From assembly GCA_003222245.1 (NCBI GenBank), contig QHVH01000011.1, positions 46,236 to 110,235 on the forward strand: a stretch of 64,000 nt of DNA, given 5' to 3'. The stretch comes from Blastocatellia bacterium AA13 (GTDB lineage Bacteria > Acidobacteriota > Blastocatellia > UBA7656). The translations under genes and the position numbers were made by a program. This document shows, piece after piece, positions 43,877 to 54,124 of this stretch. The notes under the pieces were generated by a model, which was given only the letters and a program-made list of their open reading frames with translations, did no database searches and was not told the origin of the DNA. The stretch's first letter is position 1. Each line of letters starts with the position of its first letter.

Positions 43877-46744
43877 ATGGAACCTATTCAAGCACGGAAT
43901 CCGCTCAAGGCGCTGAACGACTGCGGCCAGTCCGTCTGGCTCGATTACATTCGCCGCAGCCTGATTACAAGCGGCGAGCTGGAACGGCTGATCCGCGAGG
44001 ACGGCTTGCGCGGAGTGACCTCCAATCCCGCCATTTTCGAAAAGGCGATTACGGGCAGCACGGATTATGCGAACGTGCTGGACGCTCTCAATTCGGAATC
44101 GCTTGATCCTCAACAGATCTTCGAGCGGCTTGCCATCCCCGATATTCAAAGATCAGCCGACGTGCTCCGTCCGGTATACGAGGAATCCGCAAGGCGTGAC
44201 GGGTATGTCAGCCTGGAGGTTTCTCCGTTTCTAGCCCGCGACACCAATGGCACTATCGCTGAAGCTCGCAGGCTCTGGAACGCCGTCGATCGAGAGAACG
44301 TGATGATAAAGGTTCCTGCCACACCGGAAGGCATTCCGGCAATCGAGCAACTGATCGGCGAAGGAGTCAATATCAACGTGACGCTGTTGTTCTCGCGGGA
44401 CTCATATGAAAAAGTCGCCGAAGCATATATCTCGGGGCTCGAGAAATTCGCGAAAGGCGGCGGAGATCTGAATCGAGTTGCAAGCGTCGCGAGCTTTTTC
44501 ATAAGCCGCATCGACTCCGCGGTCGATGCGCTGATCACCGCCAGGACGAAGACAGCCGATTCGGATGAACGAGCGCTCCTCGATTCAATTATCGGCAAGG
44601 TCGCGATCGCGAACGCGCGTTTGACCTATGATCGTTATAAGGAGATCTTCAGCGCCGAGCGATGGCACGCGCTGCAAGGACGAGGAGCCCAGACTCAACG
44701 GCTGCTCTGGGCGAGCACCAGCACAAAGAATCCCAATTACCGCGATGTAGTCTACGTCGAGGAGCTGATCGGGCAAGACACGGTCAACACAATTCCACCA
44801 TCGACCTTCGATGCCTTTCGAGATCACGGAAAGGTTCGCGCGAGCCTCAACGAAGATCTCGACGGCGCGTCCCTTACTATGGACTCGCTGGCAAAGGCCG
44901 GGATTTCTATGAAAGAGGTAACGGACCGGCTGCTTCAAGAGGGCGTGAAGCTCTTCGCCGAAGCGTTCGACAAGCTGCTCAGCGCGGTTGATAAACAGTG
45001 CCGCGTGCCGGTCAGCGCAAGGATAAATCGCCAGGGCCGGAGCTTGCCCGCAAGCGAGGAAGCCGCGGTCAAAGCATCTCTCGAAAATTGGAGGCTGACC
45101 GGTAAGGTGCGAAGGCTCTGGGCTCGCGATGCATCGCTTTGGACGGGAGACGACGAAGCGAAATGGCTTGGCTGGCTCGGCATAACCGAAGACCAGATTG
45201 CTCACGGACGGCAATTCCTCGACCTCGCCGAAGAAGTAAAGGCCGCGGGATTTTCGGACGTGCTTCTGTTGGGGATGGGCGGATCAAGTCTCTGCCCCGA
45301 AGTCATGGAGCTCACGTTCGGGCACGTTGCAGGCTTTCCAAAAATGCACGTTCTCGATTCGACGGATCCGGCCCAAATCAAAGCGATCGAGAGCAAGCTC
45401 GATTTGAAGAACACCTTGTTCATCGTATCGAGTAAGTCCGGAAGAACACTTGAGCCGAATATCTTCAAGCAATATTTCTTTGAAAGGGTGAAACAGGAAG
45501 TAGGCGCGGGCGAGGCAGGCGCCCGTTTTATCGCTATTACGGATCCTGGCTCAAAGACGCAACAGATCGCGGAAGCGGACCGGTTTCGTCATATTTTTTT
45601 CGGCCTACCCAGCATCGGGGGCCGTTACTCCGCGCTTTCCGACTTCGGAATGATTCCCGCCGCGGCAATGGGCGTCGATGTCATGAAGTTTCTCGATCAC
45701 GCCGAAGAAATGGTGCGCGCCTGCACGCCTTGCGTTCCAATTGAGGAGAACCCTGGAGTCGTTCTTGGAACCATAATTGGGGTGCTCGCAAATCACGGTC
45801 GGGATAAGCTGACTTTCATCGCATCGCCGGCGATTTATGATCTTGGAGCCTGGCTCGAACAACTCATAGCCGAGTCGACAGGTAAGCAAGGCAGGGGAGT
45901 GATTCCGGTCGATCGCGAATCCGTCGGGCCGCCGGAGTTGTATGGCGAGGATCGCTTGTTCGCGTACTTGAGGCTCGACTCGGCTCCTGACCAGTCACAG
46001 GATGCCGCGGTTGATGCGCTGGAGCGCGCGGGACATCCCGTAGTTCGGATCGCGGTTGCCGATATCTACGATCTTGGTCAGGAGTTTTTCAGGTGGGAGC
46101 TGGCGACCGCCGTCGCCGGTTCGATCATCGGCATCAATGCATTCAATCAACCGGACGTCGAGGAGGGCAAGGTCGCAACAAAGCGGCTCTCCGAAGAATA
46201 TGAAAGGACCGGTTCGCTGCCGCCCGAAAAACCGATACTCGAAGCCGAGGGGCTGAAATTGTTCGCGGACGATGCGAATGCGGAGGCCCTTAAACAGGCC
46301 GCGGGGCCAGCTCAGTCTCTGGGAGCCATTTTGAAGGCGCACATCCGCCGGATTCACTCGGGTGACTATTTCGGTTTGCTCGCCTACATTGAAATGAACG
46401 AGACAAATGAAAAAGCGCTTCAAGACATAAGGCATATGGTGCGCGACAAGAAGCGAGTCGCGACATGTCTTGGCTTCGGGCCGCGCTTCCTTCACTCGAC
46501 GGGACAGGGTTACAAAGGCGGCCCAAACAGCGGCGTGTTTTTGCAGATCACGTGCGATGATCCGGTCGATTTACCGGCGCCGGGTCAGAAGTACACCTTC
46601 GGCATCGTTATAGCCGCGCAGGCTCGCGGCGATTTTCAAGTGCTGGCCGAGCGGCATCGCCGCGCACTCCGGGTTCATATCGGGCCGGACGTTCAAGCCG
46701 GTCTGGCTGCGCTAAACAGCGCGATACAACAGGCATTAATATAA
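43877..46744 (+). CDS. tal-pgi: Transaldolase-glucose-6-phosphate isomerase fusion
   Basis: 955 residues joining two enzymes. Residues 1-370 are transaldolase: [17 protein letters not shown] near the start and the Schiff-base Lys in [11 protein letters not shown] (K145). Residues about 390-955 are glucose-6-phosphate isomerase, with the SIS-type [16 protein letters not shown] and [15 protein letters not shown]. The fusion links glycolysis to the non-oxidative pentose phosphate branch in one cytosolic protein and is known from several bacterial groups. AAAGGGAG precedes the ATG. gnd, zwf and pgl follow on the same strand. Confidence 0.93.
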   Translation: MEPIQARNPLKALNDCGQSVWLDYIRRSLITSGELERLIREDGLRGVTSNPAIFEKAITGSTDYANVLDALNSESLDPQQIFERLAIPDIQRSADVLRPVYEESARRDGYVSLEVSPFLARDTNGTIAEARRLWNAVDRENVMIKVPATPEGIPAIEQLIGEGVNINVTLLFSRDSYEKVAEAYISGLEKFAKGGGDLNRVASVASFFISRIDSAVDALITARTKTADSDERALLDSIIGKVAIANARLTYDRYKEIFSAERWHALQGRGAQTQRLLWASTSTKNPNYRDVVYVEELIGQDTVNTIPPSTFDAFRDHGKVRASLNEDLDGASLTMDSLAKAGISMKEVTDRLLQEGVKLFAEAFDKLLSAVDKQCRVPVSARINRQGRSLPASEEAAVKASLENWRLTGKVRRLWARDASLWTGDDEAKWLGWLGITEDQIAHGRQFLDLAEEVKAAGFSDVLLLGMGGSSLCPEVMELTFGHVAGFPKMHVLDSTDPAQIKAIESKLDLKNTLFIVSSKSGRTLEPNIFKQYFFERVKQEVGAGEAGARFIAITDPGSKTQQIAEADRFRHIFFGLPSIGGRYSALSDFGMIPAAAMGVDVMKFLDHAEEMVRACTPCVPIEENPGVVLGTIIGVLANHGRDKLTFIASPAIYDLGAWLEQLIAESTGKQGRGVIPVDRESVGPPELYGEDRLFAYLRLDSAPDQSQDAAVDALERAGHPVVRIAVADIYDLGQEFFRWELATAVAGSIIGINAFNQPDVEEGKVATKRLSEEYERTGSLPPEKPILEAEGLKLFADDANAEALKQAAGPAQSLGAILKAHIRRIHSGDYFGLLAYIEMNETNEKALQDIRHMVRDKKRVATCLGFGPRFLHSTGQGYKGGPNSGVFLQITCDDPVDLPAPGQKYTFGIVIAAQARGDFQVLAERHRRALRVHIGPDVQAGLAALNSAIQQALI

Positions 46745-46755
46745 AGGGAGTCGAT

Positions 46756-47739
46756 ATGCAATTAGCAATGGTTGGACTCGGGAGGATGGGCGCCAATATG
46801 GTCCGCAGGCTTATGCGAGGCGGCCACGATTGCGTCGCGTTCGATCTGAACCCGGACAACGTCAAGCTGTTGGAATCCGAAGGAGCCGCTCCCTCGGCGT
46901 CGATGGAAGACCTCGTGCGCAAGCTCAACAAGCCTCGCGCGGTCTGGATCATGGTGCCCGCCGGAGCTCCGACGGAAGGAACGGTTACCGCGTTGTCGGC
47001 ATGCCTGGAGCCGGGGGACGCCATCATCGACGGCGGCAACTCATATTTTAAGGACGATGTTCGCCGAGCAGGCGGCTTAAGAGAAAAGGGGATCGACTAC
47101 ATCGATGTCGGCACGAGCGGAGGCGTGTGGGGTCTCGAGCGCGGATACTGCATGATGATTGGAGGACCCGAGGCAGCCGTTCGCCGCCTTGACCCAATCT
47201 TCAAAACGCTGGCGCCCGGAGTGAGCGACATTCCGCGAACGCCCGGCCGCAAAGACGGCGACGGCACGGCTGAAGAGGGCTACCTTTATTGCGGACCATC
47301 CGGAGCGGGACACTTCGTAAAGATGGTGCATAACGGAATCGAGTATGGTTTGATGCAGGCGTATGCGGAGGGCTTGGATATCTTTCGAAACGCGGTTTCG
47401 AAAGAGCTGCCCGAAGAGTATCGATACGACTTGAACATCGCGGATATCGCCGAGCTGTGGAGGCGGGGCAGCGTCGTCGGTTCCTGGCTGTTGGATCTCA
47501 CGGCTATGGCGTTGATCGAGAATCCCGAGCTGTCGGACTACACGGGCTACGTGCAGGACTCCGGAGAAGGGCGCTGGACGATTATGGCGGCGATCGAAGA
47601 GGCAGTGCCGGCCGACGTGCTCACGGCCTCGCTATATACGCGGTTTCGTTCGCGGCAGGAGCACACGTTTGCTGAGAAGGTGCTGTCGGCGATGCGGCAG
47701 AAATTTGGCGGACACGTCGAGAAACCATCCGGTGGTTAG
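46756..47739 (+). CDS. gnd: 6-phosphogluconate dehydrogenase, decarboxylating (GntZ-type)
   Basis: 327 residues, the shorter GntZ/YqeC form rather than the 470-residue GndA form. The NAD(P)-binding motif is [14 protein letters not shown], with [10 protein letters not shown] and the substrate-site [19 protein letters not shown]. It turns 6-phosphogluconate into ribulose-5-phosphate and CO2. AAAGGGAG lies upstream of the ATG, and the gap to the tal-pgi gene is 11 bases. Confidence 0.94.
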   Translation: MQLAMVGLGRMGANMVRRLMRGGHDCVAFDLNPDNVKLLESEGAAPSASMEDLVRKLNKPRAVWIMVPAGAPTEGTVTALSACLEPGDAIIDGGNSYFKDDVRRAGGLREKGIDYIDVGTSGGVWGLERGYCMMIGGPEAAVRRLDPIFKTLAPGVSDIPRTPGRKDGDGTAEEGYLYCGPSGAGHFVKMVHNGIEYGLMQAYAEGLDIFRNAVSKELPEEYRYDLNIADIAELWRRGSVVGSWLLDLTAMALIENPELSDYTGYVQDSGEGRWTIMAAIEEAVPADVLTASLYTRFRSRQEHTFAEKVLSAMRQKFGGHVEKPSGG

Positions 47740-47799
47740 GACAGGGCACAGGGCGTTTCTCTAACGCCTTCGAAAAGCGGCAACTCTACTGGAGGAATA

Positions 47800-49350
47800 A
47801 TGGAGTCGAAAGATCACGGCAGTCAGGCGGACGAGCGTGTTGCAAATCCCGCGGATCCCTGCGTGATGGTAATCTTCGGCGCGGCCGGAGACCTCACCAA
47901 ACGCAAGCTGATACCGGCGCTCTATAATCTGGCAAAGGGAAATCTGCTTTCACGCGAATTCGCCGTTATAGGCGTTGCCCGCGCCGATATGAGCACCGAC
48001 GACTTCAGAAAGAAGATAGCGGCCGATATGCAGAAATTCGCGACCAGCAAGATCGAGCCGGATCTGTGGGAGTGGTTGGAACGCCGGCTGTACTACGTGC
48101 CGGGAAACTTCAGCGACCCGGCGACCTACCAGAAGCTGCAAACCGCTCTAACGAGCGTCGACGAAGCCCACGGCGCGCACGGCAATTATTTCTTTTATCT
48201 TGCTACCGCGCCCGATTACTTCGGCGACATAGTAACGCAGCTTGGCGCGCTGGGGCTGGCGCGCGAAGAAGCCGGTCACTGGCGGCGCGTGATTGTGGAA
48301 AAACCTTTTGGCCGCGATCTTGACTCGGCAAAGCTCCTGAACAAGCAGATCAGAGAGATTCTTGACGAGCGCCAGATCTACCGCATCGATCACTACCTCG
48401 GCAAAGAAACGGTTCAGAATATTTTGATCTTCCGCTTCGCCAACGGAATCTTTGAGCCGATCTGGAACCGTCGCTACATCGATCACGTGCAGATCACCGC
48501 GGCGGAAAACGTTGGAGTCGAGGGACGAGGCGGATACTACGAAACATCCGGGGCGCTCAGAGACATGGTGCCCAACCATCTCTCGCAGCTCATCACGCTA
48601 ACCGCGATGGAGCCTCCGATCTCATTCGAAGCCGATGCGGTTCGAGATGAGCAATCGAAGATTCTTCACGCCATTCAGCCGCTGACTCCGGAGGATGTGC
48701 TCACCAAGACAGTTCGAGGCCAGTATGGCGAGGGCGAGATTAACAGTGAGCGAGTGCCCGCCTACAGGTCCGAACCGAATGTATCGAAGACATCGACCAC
48801 CGAGACATTCGTGGCGTTGAAGCTGATGATAGACAACTGGCGATGGGCGGATGTGCCGTTTTACCTGCGAACCGGAAAGCGGCTTCCAAAGCGGGTTAGC
48901 GAGATCGCGATCCAGTTCAAGCGCGCGCCGTTCGTGCTCTTTCGCAACACGCCCATCGAGCGCCTGACGCAGAATCGGCTGGTCATTCATATCCAGCCCG
49001 ACGAAGGTATCACGCTTCGGTTCGGCGCGAAGATTCCAGGGCCGGTGGTGAGGCTTGGGGCCGTCGAGATGAAGTTCGACTACGCCGATTACTTTGGCGC
49101 GACGCCGAGCACCGGATATGAGCGGCTGTTGTATGACTGTATGGTCGGCGACGCGACGCTGTTCCAACGCGCGGACATGGTCGAAGCAGGCTGGAGGGTT
49201 GTCGCGCCCGTTCTGGATGTGTGGCATGCACTCACTCCGCGGTCTTTTCCAAACTATGCGGCAGGCTCGTGGGGCCCAAAAGAAGCGGACGAATTGTTGG
49301 AACGCGACGGCCGACGTTGGCGAGACATCGAGAACGACGGAGCGGGATGA
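47800..49350 (+). CDS. zwf: Glucose-6-phosphate 1-dehydrogenase
   Basis: 516 residues, close to typical Zwf. The coenzyme motif is [19 protein letters not shown], and the substrate-site [13 protein letters not shown] contains the catalytic-region His and Lys. [20 protein letters not shown] is also conserved. It oxidises glucose-6-phosphate to 6-phosphogluconolactone. TGGAGG precedes the ATG. It is followed by pgl, so the oxidative branch genes are adjacent. Confidence 0.96.
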   Translation: MESKDHGSQADERVANPADPCVMVIFGAAGDLTKRKLIPALYNLAKGNLLSREFAVIGVARADMSTDDFRKKIAADMQKFATSKIEPDLWEWLERRLYYVPGNFSDPATYQKLQTALTSVDEAHGAHGNYFFYLATAPDYFGDIVTQLGALGLAREEAGHWRRVIVEKPFGRDLDSAKLLNKQIREILDERQIYRIDHYLGKETVQNILIFRFANGIFEPIWNRRYIDHVQITAAENVGVEGRGGYYETSGALRDMVPNHLSQLITLTAMEPPISFEADAVRDEQSKILHAIQPLTPEDVLTKTVRGQYGEGEINSERVPAYRSEPNVSKTSTTETFVALKLMIDNWRWADVPFYLRTGKRLPKRVSEIAIQFKRAPFVLFRNTPIERLTQNRLVIHIQPDEGITLRFGAKIPGPVVRLGAVEMKFDYADYFGATPSTGYERLLYDCMVGDATLFQRADMVEAGWRVVAPVLDVWHALTPRSFPNYAAGSWGPKEADELLERDGRRWRDIENDGAG

Positions 49351-49455
49351 GGGTACAGGTTACCGGTGACAGGAGAGAGGCGTTGAGGGCGGTGCTGAAG
49401 TAGGCCGCTGATAACAGTTTGCTGAGGGCCGATTACTCACCGCTGAAAGCTAATA

Positions 49456-50223
49456 ATGGACTCAAGCGAAATAAGAGTCTCAGACAATCTCACGGAATCC
49501 GCGGTGAGCGAGTTCATACGCATTGCCACGCAGCCGCGCCGTCCTCGCGGCGATCGGGAGATCGATGCGCTAGAAAGCAACGGCGTCTTTTCCGTTTCGC
49601 TCGCCGGCGGTTCGACGCCTCGAAGCCTCTATTCCAGGCTGGCGGACGACCCGAGCCTCAGCAATCAACTTGCCTGGGATCGTATTCACTTCTTCTGGGG
49701 AGACGAGCGCCACGTTCCTCCCGATCATCCCGACAGCAATTACCGAATGGCTTTTGAGGCAATGCTCTCTAAGGCGCCTGTGCCAGCCGAGAACATTCAT
49801 CGCATTCACTCGGAGCTTCCTGATGCGAATGACGCGGCCCGCGAATACGAGGACGAATTGCGGCGGTTCTTCAAGAACGAAATGCCGCGATTCGATTTGA
49901 TCCTGCTGGGCATGGGACCCGACGGCCACACCGCATCGCTCTTTCCGGAAACCGAAGCGCTCAACGAACGGTCAAGATGGGTGGTTGCAAATCGGGTCGA
50001 GAAATTCAACACGCATCGAATAACGTTGACCGCTCCGGTGTTGAATAACGCGGCTAACGTAGTGTTCCTGGTCAGCGGCCAAGAGAAGTCGCAGGCGTTA
50101 AAGTCCGTTCTCGAAGGCCCCTTCCAACCGGATCAGTTTCCCTCGCAGCTCGTCAAACCGGTCGACGGCAGACTTCTCTGGCTCGTCGACAAACCCGCCG
50201 CAAGCCTCTTGAATCAGAGTTGA
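49456..50223 (+). CDS. pgl: 6-phosphogluconolactonase (DevB/NagB-like)
   Basis: 255 residues. NagB/RpiA fold landmarks are SLAGGSTPRSLYSRLA, HFFWGDERHVPPDHPDSNYR and LLGMGPDGHTASLFP. It opens the lactone made by Zwf. The 105 bases after zwf contain diffuse GCTGA-rich repeats but no gene. Last gene of the pentose-phosphate operon. Confidence 0.94.
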   Translation: MDSSEIRVSDNLTESAVSEFIRIATQPRRPRGDREIDALESNGVFSVSLAGGSTPRSLYSRLADDPSLSNQLAWDRIHFFWGDERHVPPDHPDSNYRMAFEAMLSKAPVPAENIHRIHSELPDANDAAREYEDELRRFFKNEMPRFDLILLGMGPDGHTASLFPETEALNERSRWVVANRVEKFNTHRITLTAPVLNNAANVVFLVSGQEKSQALKSVLEGPFQPDQFPSQLVKPVDGRLLWLVDKPAASLLNQS

Positions 50224-50293
50224 AGATCGTCCGTAAACATCCGAACACTTCTCAAGCTTGTCAGCATCGAGAGGCGCCGGTACATGCGCGACC

Positions 50294-50734
50294 TCATGCT
50301 TTTCGTTTTAGTAGAACCTTGGCGGTGTAGCTGACGACCACCTGATCGTTCTGATTGATGACCTCATTCAGCATTGTAACCAGCCCGCTTTTCTCATCGC
50401 GCTCGCTTTTGGCTTCGACCTTTTGCTTGACGCGTATTGTATCTCCGATAAAGGTCGGTTTGACGAATCTGAGCCGATCGAGTCCATAGAACGCGATTAT
50501 GCTGTCGGCGGTCTGCCCCATTCGCACGGAGAGCCCGGTGGCGATTGAGAATATCAGCGCTCCGTGAGCGATACGCTGCCCGAACGGCGTCGTTGCGCCG
50601 TACTCCTTGTTTGTATGCAGTTCATTCCAATCTCCGGTGATTCCGGCGAAGTTCACGATGTCGGTTTCCGTAACCGTTCTGCCCGCGGATAGAGCTTCTT
50701 CGCCCACCTCGAAGTCTTCAAAAAATTTGCTCAC
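50294..50734 (-). CDS. MaoC-like (R)-specific hydratase, hot-dog fold
   Basis: 146 residues. The MaoC/PhaJ signature is visible: TETDIVNFAGITGDWNELHTN followed by FGQRIAHGALIFSI (hydratase Asp/His region). RFVKPTFIGDTIRVK and the closing VVSYTAKVLLKRKA are conserved. Such enzymes hydrate enoyl-CoA or act in fatty-acid and polyester metabolism. The start is GTG at 50732-50734 with AGAGGAG about nine bases upstream. It lies 13 bases after purE on the same strand, so co-transcription with purDE is likely. Confidence 0.88.
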   Translation of the reverse strand: MSKFFEDFEVGEEALSAGRTVTETDIVNFAGITGDWNELHTNKEYGATTPFGQRIAHGALIFSIATGLSVRMGQTADSIIAFYGLDRLRFVKPTFIGDTIRVKQKVEAKSERDEKSGLVTMLNEVINQNDQVVVSYTAKVLLKRKA

Positions 50735-50747
50735 GTCAGTGCTCCTC

Positions 50748-51263
50748 TTAAGAGTTCTTCAGCCGCTTCTTCGCCTCGCGAGAGCGGGCTTCCACTTTCT
50801 CAGCCAGCCCGCGTTTGTATTCCACGAGCTTCGCGCGGAGCGCTTCATCCGAGACCGCCAGTATTTGCGCGGCCAGCAACCCGGCGTTAGTTGCGCCGGC
50901 TTTACCGATTGCCACCGTGGCGACGGGCACTCCAGCGGGCATCATCACCGTCGAATAGAGCGCGTCGATTCCGTTAAGAGCCGAACCCGACAGAGGCACT
51001 CCAATCACGGGCAGCGTGGTTTCCGCTGCTACGACCCCCGCCAGATGCGCGGCGGCTCCGGCCCCGACGATAAAGACGCGCGTTCCGCGTTTCTCGGCCG
51101 TTTTCACATACCTCCGAGTGCGATCCGGGCTCCTGTGCGCGCTTGTGATCTCGACGTCGTAGGAGATTGAGAATTGATCGAGCGCGCGAGCGGCCTCCAT
51201 CATTGTTTCCAGATCGCTGTCGCTTCCCATCAAGATTGAGACGGTTTGATTGTTTTCTTTCAT
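50748..51263 (-). CDS. purE: N5-carboxyaminoimidazole ribonucleotide mutase (class I PurE)
   Basis: 171 residues. The CAIR-binding loop is SILMGSDSDLETMMEAA, with SAHRSPDR (catalytic His) and GAGAAAHLAGVVAAETTLPVIGVP. It converts N5-CAIR to CAIR in purine synthesis. The N-terminal ATG overlaps the purD stop (ATGA), so the two are translationally coupled. No purK is adjacent. Confidence 0.96.
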   Translation of the reverse strand: MKENNQTVSILMGSDSDLETMMEAARALDQFSISYDVEITSAHRSPDRTRRYVKTAEKRGTRVFIVGAGAAAHLAGVVAAETTLPVIGVPLSGSALNGIDALYSTVMMPAGVPVATVAIGKAGATNAGLLAAQILAVSDEALRAKLVEYKRGLAEKVEARSREAKKRLKNS

Positions 51264-52525
51264 CGACTGGTTTCGGCGATGTCCTTTCTATAATGGATTC
51301 CTTCGAACGACAATTTTCCGACGGCCTCGTAGGCTCGCGCCCTTGCCTCGGCAAGAGTACCGGCGCGGGCTGTCACTCCGAGGACGCGGCCGCCCGAAGT
51401 GACAAAGTTTCCGTTCTCATCGCGGGCCGTGCCGGCGTGAAACACCACGGCTTCTCCGGACCCCGCTTCTTGAAGGCCTGTAATGATCTTGCCCCGGTCG
51501 AACGCTCCCGGATATCCCTTCGAGGCGGCTACAACGCAGACGGAAGAATCATCAGCCCATTCGATCCGAGTTTCGCTGACGCGCTTCTCGATTATTGCGT
51601 CAAGAATTTCGACGAGGTCGCTCTCGAGTCTGATCATCACCGCCTGAGTCTCGGGGTCGCCGAGCCTCGCATTGTACTCGATCACTTTTGGACCGTCCGC
51701 TGTCAGCATCAGGCCTACGTATAGAATGCCTTCGAACGGATGTCCCTCCGCGAACATTGAGGCGAGCGTTGGCGCGACTATTTCGGTTTGTATTCTCGAT
51801 AGAGTGCGTTCGTCGATTAAGCCGGGCGTCGAGAACGAGCCCATGCCGCCCGTGTTTGGACCGCGGTCTCCATCGTCGACTCGTTTGTAATCGCGAGCAG
51901 GGGGAAGCAACTTGTAGTCTCGACCGTCGGTGAAGAGCATGAGTGAAGCCTCATCGCCGACCAGGCATTCTTCGATGACTATGCGATCGCCTGAATCTCC
52001 GAATACTCTTTGCACCATCATCTCTTGAATCGCGACTTCAAAGTCGGTCGAGTCGTTTACGATGCGAACCCCTTTGCCGGCCGCCAGCCCGTTCGCCTTC
52101 ACCACCACGGGAAACGTAAATTGATTCAGCGCCGCGCGGGCCTCCATCACGGAATCGCAAGCGACAAATCGCGCGGTCGGTATTCCGCTGCGTTTCATGA
52201 ATTCTTTCGCGAATACTTTGCTGCCCTCGAGCCAGGCGGCGTGTGCGGAGGGCGCGACTATTCGAAGTTTGCGAACGGCGAACGCCTCACGGACGCCGGC
52301 TACGAGCGGCGCCTCCGGTCCGATCATCGTTATGTCGGCCTTGAGCGACTCCGCCAAAGCCGCTATCGATGCCGGATCGTTCGTGTCTACGGAATGGCAT
52401 TTCGCGGCTTCACAAATTCCAGCATTGCCCGGCGCGCAGTGTAGCTCGGAGAGCCGCGAGCTCTGACCGAGCTTCCAGGTTATGGCGTGTTCCCGGCCGC
52501 CTGAGCCTATGACGAGTATGCGCAT
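51260..52525 (-). CDS. purD: Phosphoribosylamine-glycine ligase
   Basis: 421 residues, the standard PurD length. It opens VIGSGGREHAITWKL. The ATP-grasp domain has VVKANGLAAGKGVRIV, the effector loop NTGGMGSFSTPG, and a metal-site region with LMLTADGPKVIEYNARLGDPE. It makes glycinamide ribonucleotide in purine synthesis. A purine-rich GAAAGGG precedes the ATG. Confidence 0.96.
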   Translation of the reverse strand: MRILVIGSGGREHAITWKLGQSSRLSELHCAPGNAGICEAAKCHSVDTNDPASIAALAESLKADITMIGPEAPLVAGVREAFAVRKLRIVAPSAHAAWLEGSKVFAKEFMKRSGIPTARFVACDSVMEARAALNQFTFPVVVKANGLAAGKGVRIVNDSTDFEVAIQEMMVQRVFGDSGDRIVIEECLVGDEASLMLFTDGRDYKLLPPARDYKRVDDGDRGPNTGGMGSFSTPGLIDERTLSRIQTEIVAPTLASMFAEGHPFEGILYVGLMLTADGPKVIEYNARLGDPETQAVMIRLESDLVEILDAIIEKRVSETRIEWADDSSVCVVAASKGYPGAFDRGKIITGLQEAGSGEAVVFHAGTARDENGNFVTSGGRVLGVTARAGTLAEARARAYEAVGKLSFEGIHYRKDIAETSR

Positions 52526-52615
52526 CGGAAGCTTTTGCCCTTTCAGGAGGGGGAATATTACACGCGAGAACGAGAAAATCGAAATGATCGACCGAGTCGT
52601 CCCGAAGAATTACAT

Positions 52616-53935
52616 CTAGTCGGCGGCGCCGTGTTCGGGACTGACCTGCAGAGGGGCCGCGGCTTCGCCGCGATCCAGCCACCGCTGAAGTAAGATCCAG
52701 ACGGTTCCGGGGAAGATGAATCCGATTCCAAGCAGGGCGGCGGCTTGTCTGGGACTGATTCCGCCGTGGTCGAGCGCCCATCCGGTTACAAAGGTGGACA
52801 GCGACATCGCCGCCGTCAAAAGCGCCTGCTCGAGCGCAAAGACTCTTCCGCGAAACGAATCGGGTACGGCTATCTGGAGGAGGACAGTCGAAAAGACCCA
52901 TTGAATGCTGCCGCCGGCATGCGCCCCTATGACAAACAGCTCCGCCAATGCGAGCCATGGCGCCCCGGAGAACAGAAGATAGAAGAGCGACGAAATGAAG
53001 AATGCCGCGCCGATCGTTCTCCGCATCATGCGCTGCGATCCGCGGGTGAGCCGCTGCGCTATCATAGGGCCGAGCATTGCGCCGATTCCGCGGGCCGCAT
53101 ACAGCAGTCCAATCGACGTGCTGCCGTCGCGGCCGATCGGAAAGAGCTGTTTACCAAAGACAGCAAGCAACAAGAGCACTCCGCCTCCAAGACCCCACCC
53201 GGTCTTGACCAGTAGAAGAGCCATCACGCGAAGATTGGATTTGAGATAACGGGCGCCTTCGATGAAATCAGCTACTCCGGTTATATCGCCGAGAGATCTC
53301 TTGCCGTTGAGCGCTCCTGTTCGAGCGGTCGACCTGGGGAAACGCACGAAGAGCACGAACGCCGCCGACACGAAAAACGAAAGCGAGTCGATAACAAAAG
53401 CTGTGTTGCGCCCGAACGCATTCGTGACCACGCCTCCGAGCGCGGCCCCGAGCGCCAGCGTGACCGACCACGACGCTCCCGAAAGAGCGTTTGCCGACAC
53501 CAGCTCGCGCGGCGCTACGACGTTCGGGATAGAAGCGGTCTTAGCGGGCTCGAAGAATGTCGAAATCACAACTTCAGCCGCGATGACAACGTAGACCAGC
53601 CAAACTCGTTCGGGTCTGTCGACAAACAGAAACCCGAGCACTATGAAGCCCCGCAGGACATCCGAGACTATCATTATCGTCTTTCGGTTGAAGCGATCGA
53701 CGACGACTCCAGCGATTGGACCTATAAAAAAGGTTGGGAGGAGCTTGAGTATGAGCACCAGAGCAACCACTTCTCCGGAGCCGGTCAGATTCAACAACAG
53801 CGTGAAGAGAGCAACACTGTTGAACCAATCTCCTGTTTGAGAGACGAGCGATGCGACGAACAGATTCAGGTAGCTCTTGTTAGTGCGGAGTAGTTCTACA
53901 TAACCAACCGGGGCAGTGCTATCAGAGGAAGGCAT
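52616..53935 (-). CDS. MFS transporter (EntS-like MFS_3 group)
   Basis: 439 residues with about 12 hydrophobic segments. The early NLFVASLVSQTGDWFNSVAL and the A-loop GVVVDRFNRKTIMIVSDVLRG mark the MFS_3/enterobactin-exporter-like group. The DRFNRK motif is the usual MFS loop-2/3 signature. It is probably an exporter; the substrate is unknown. The upstream region is weak in Shine-Dalgarno signal. A short GTGTCAG-rich repeat tract lies just upstream (53960-53990). Confidence 0.85.
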   Translation of the reverse strand: MPSSDSTAPVGYVELLRTNKSYLNLFVASLVSQTGDWFNSVALFTLLLNLTGSGEVVALVLILKLLPTFFIGPIAGVVVDRFNRKTIMIVSDVLRGFIVLGFLFVDRPERVWLVYVVIAAEVVISTFFEPAKTASIPNVVAPRELVSANALSGASWSVTLALGAALGGVVTNAFGRNTAFVIDSLSFFVSAAFVLFVRFPRSTARTGALNGKRSLGDITGVADFIEGARYLKSNLRVMALLLVKTGWGLGGGVLLLLAVFGKQLFPIGRDGSTSIGLLYAARGIGAMLGPMIAQRLTRGSQRMMRRTIGAAFFISSLFYLLFSGAPWLALAELFVIGAHAGGSIQWVFSTVLLQIAVPDSFRGRVFALEQALLTAAMSLSTFVTGWALDHGGISPRQAAALLGIGFIFPGTVWILLQRWLDRGEAAAPLQVSPEHGAAD

Positions 53936-54124
53936 CCCCGAATTGTAACGAGGAAGGAGCCGGGTGTCAGGTGACGAGTGTCATGTCAGATGTCAGCCTC
54001 AATGCACGGTTCAAGCTGTGATGCCTCCCATCCCTCTCCGTCTCTTCGCGCCGGCGTTGATACTCGGCGCCCGCACGCTGCTGCTCCTCTCTGACACTCG
54101 GTATCCGAGACCTCCCTCCCTTTC

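Noticed and set aside
49351..49455. GCTGA-rich repetitive tract between zwf and pgl, similar to one near 59160
   Set aside because: The similarity is loose and short; no defined repeat unit could be drawn.
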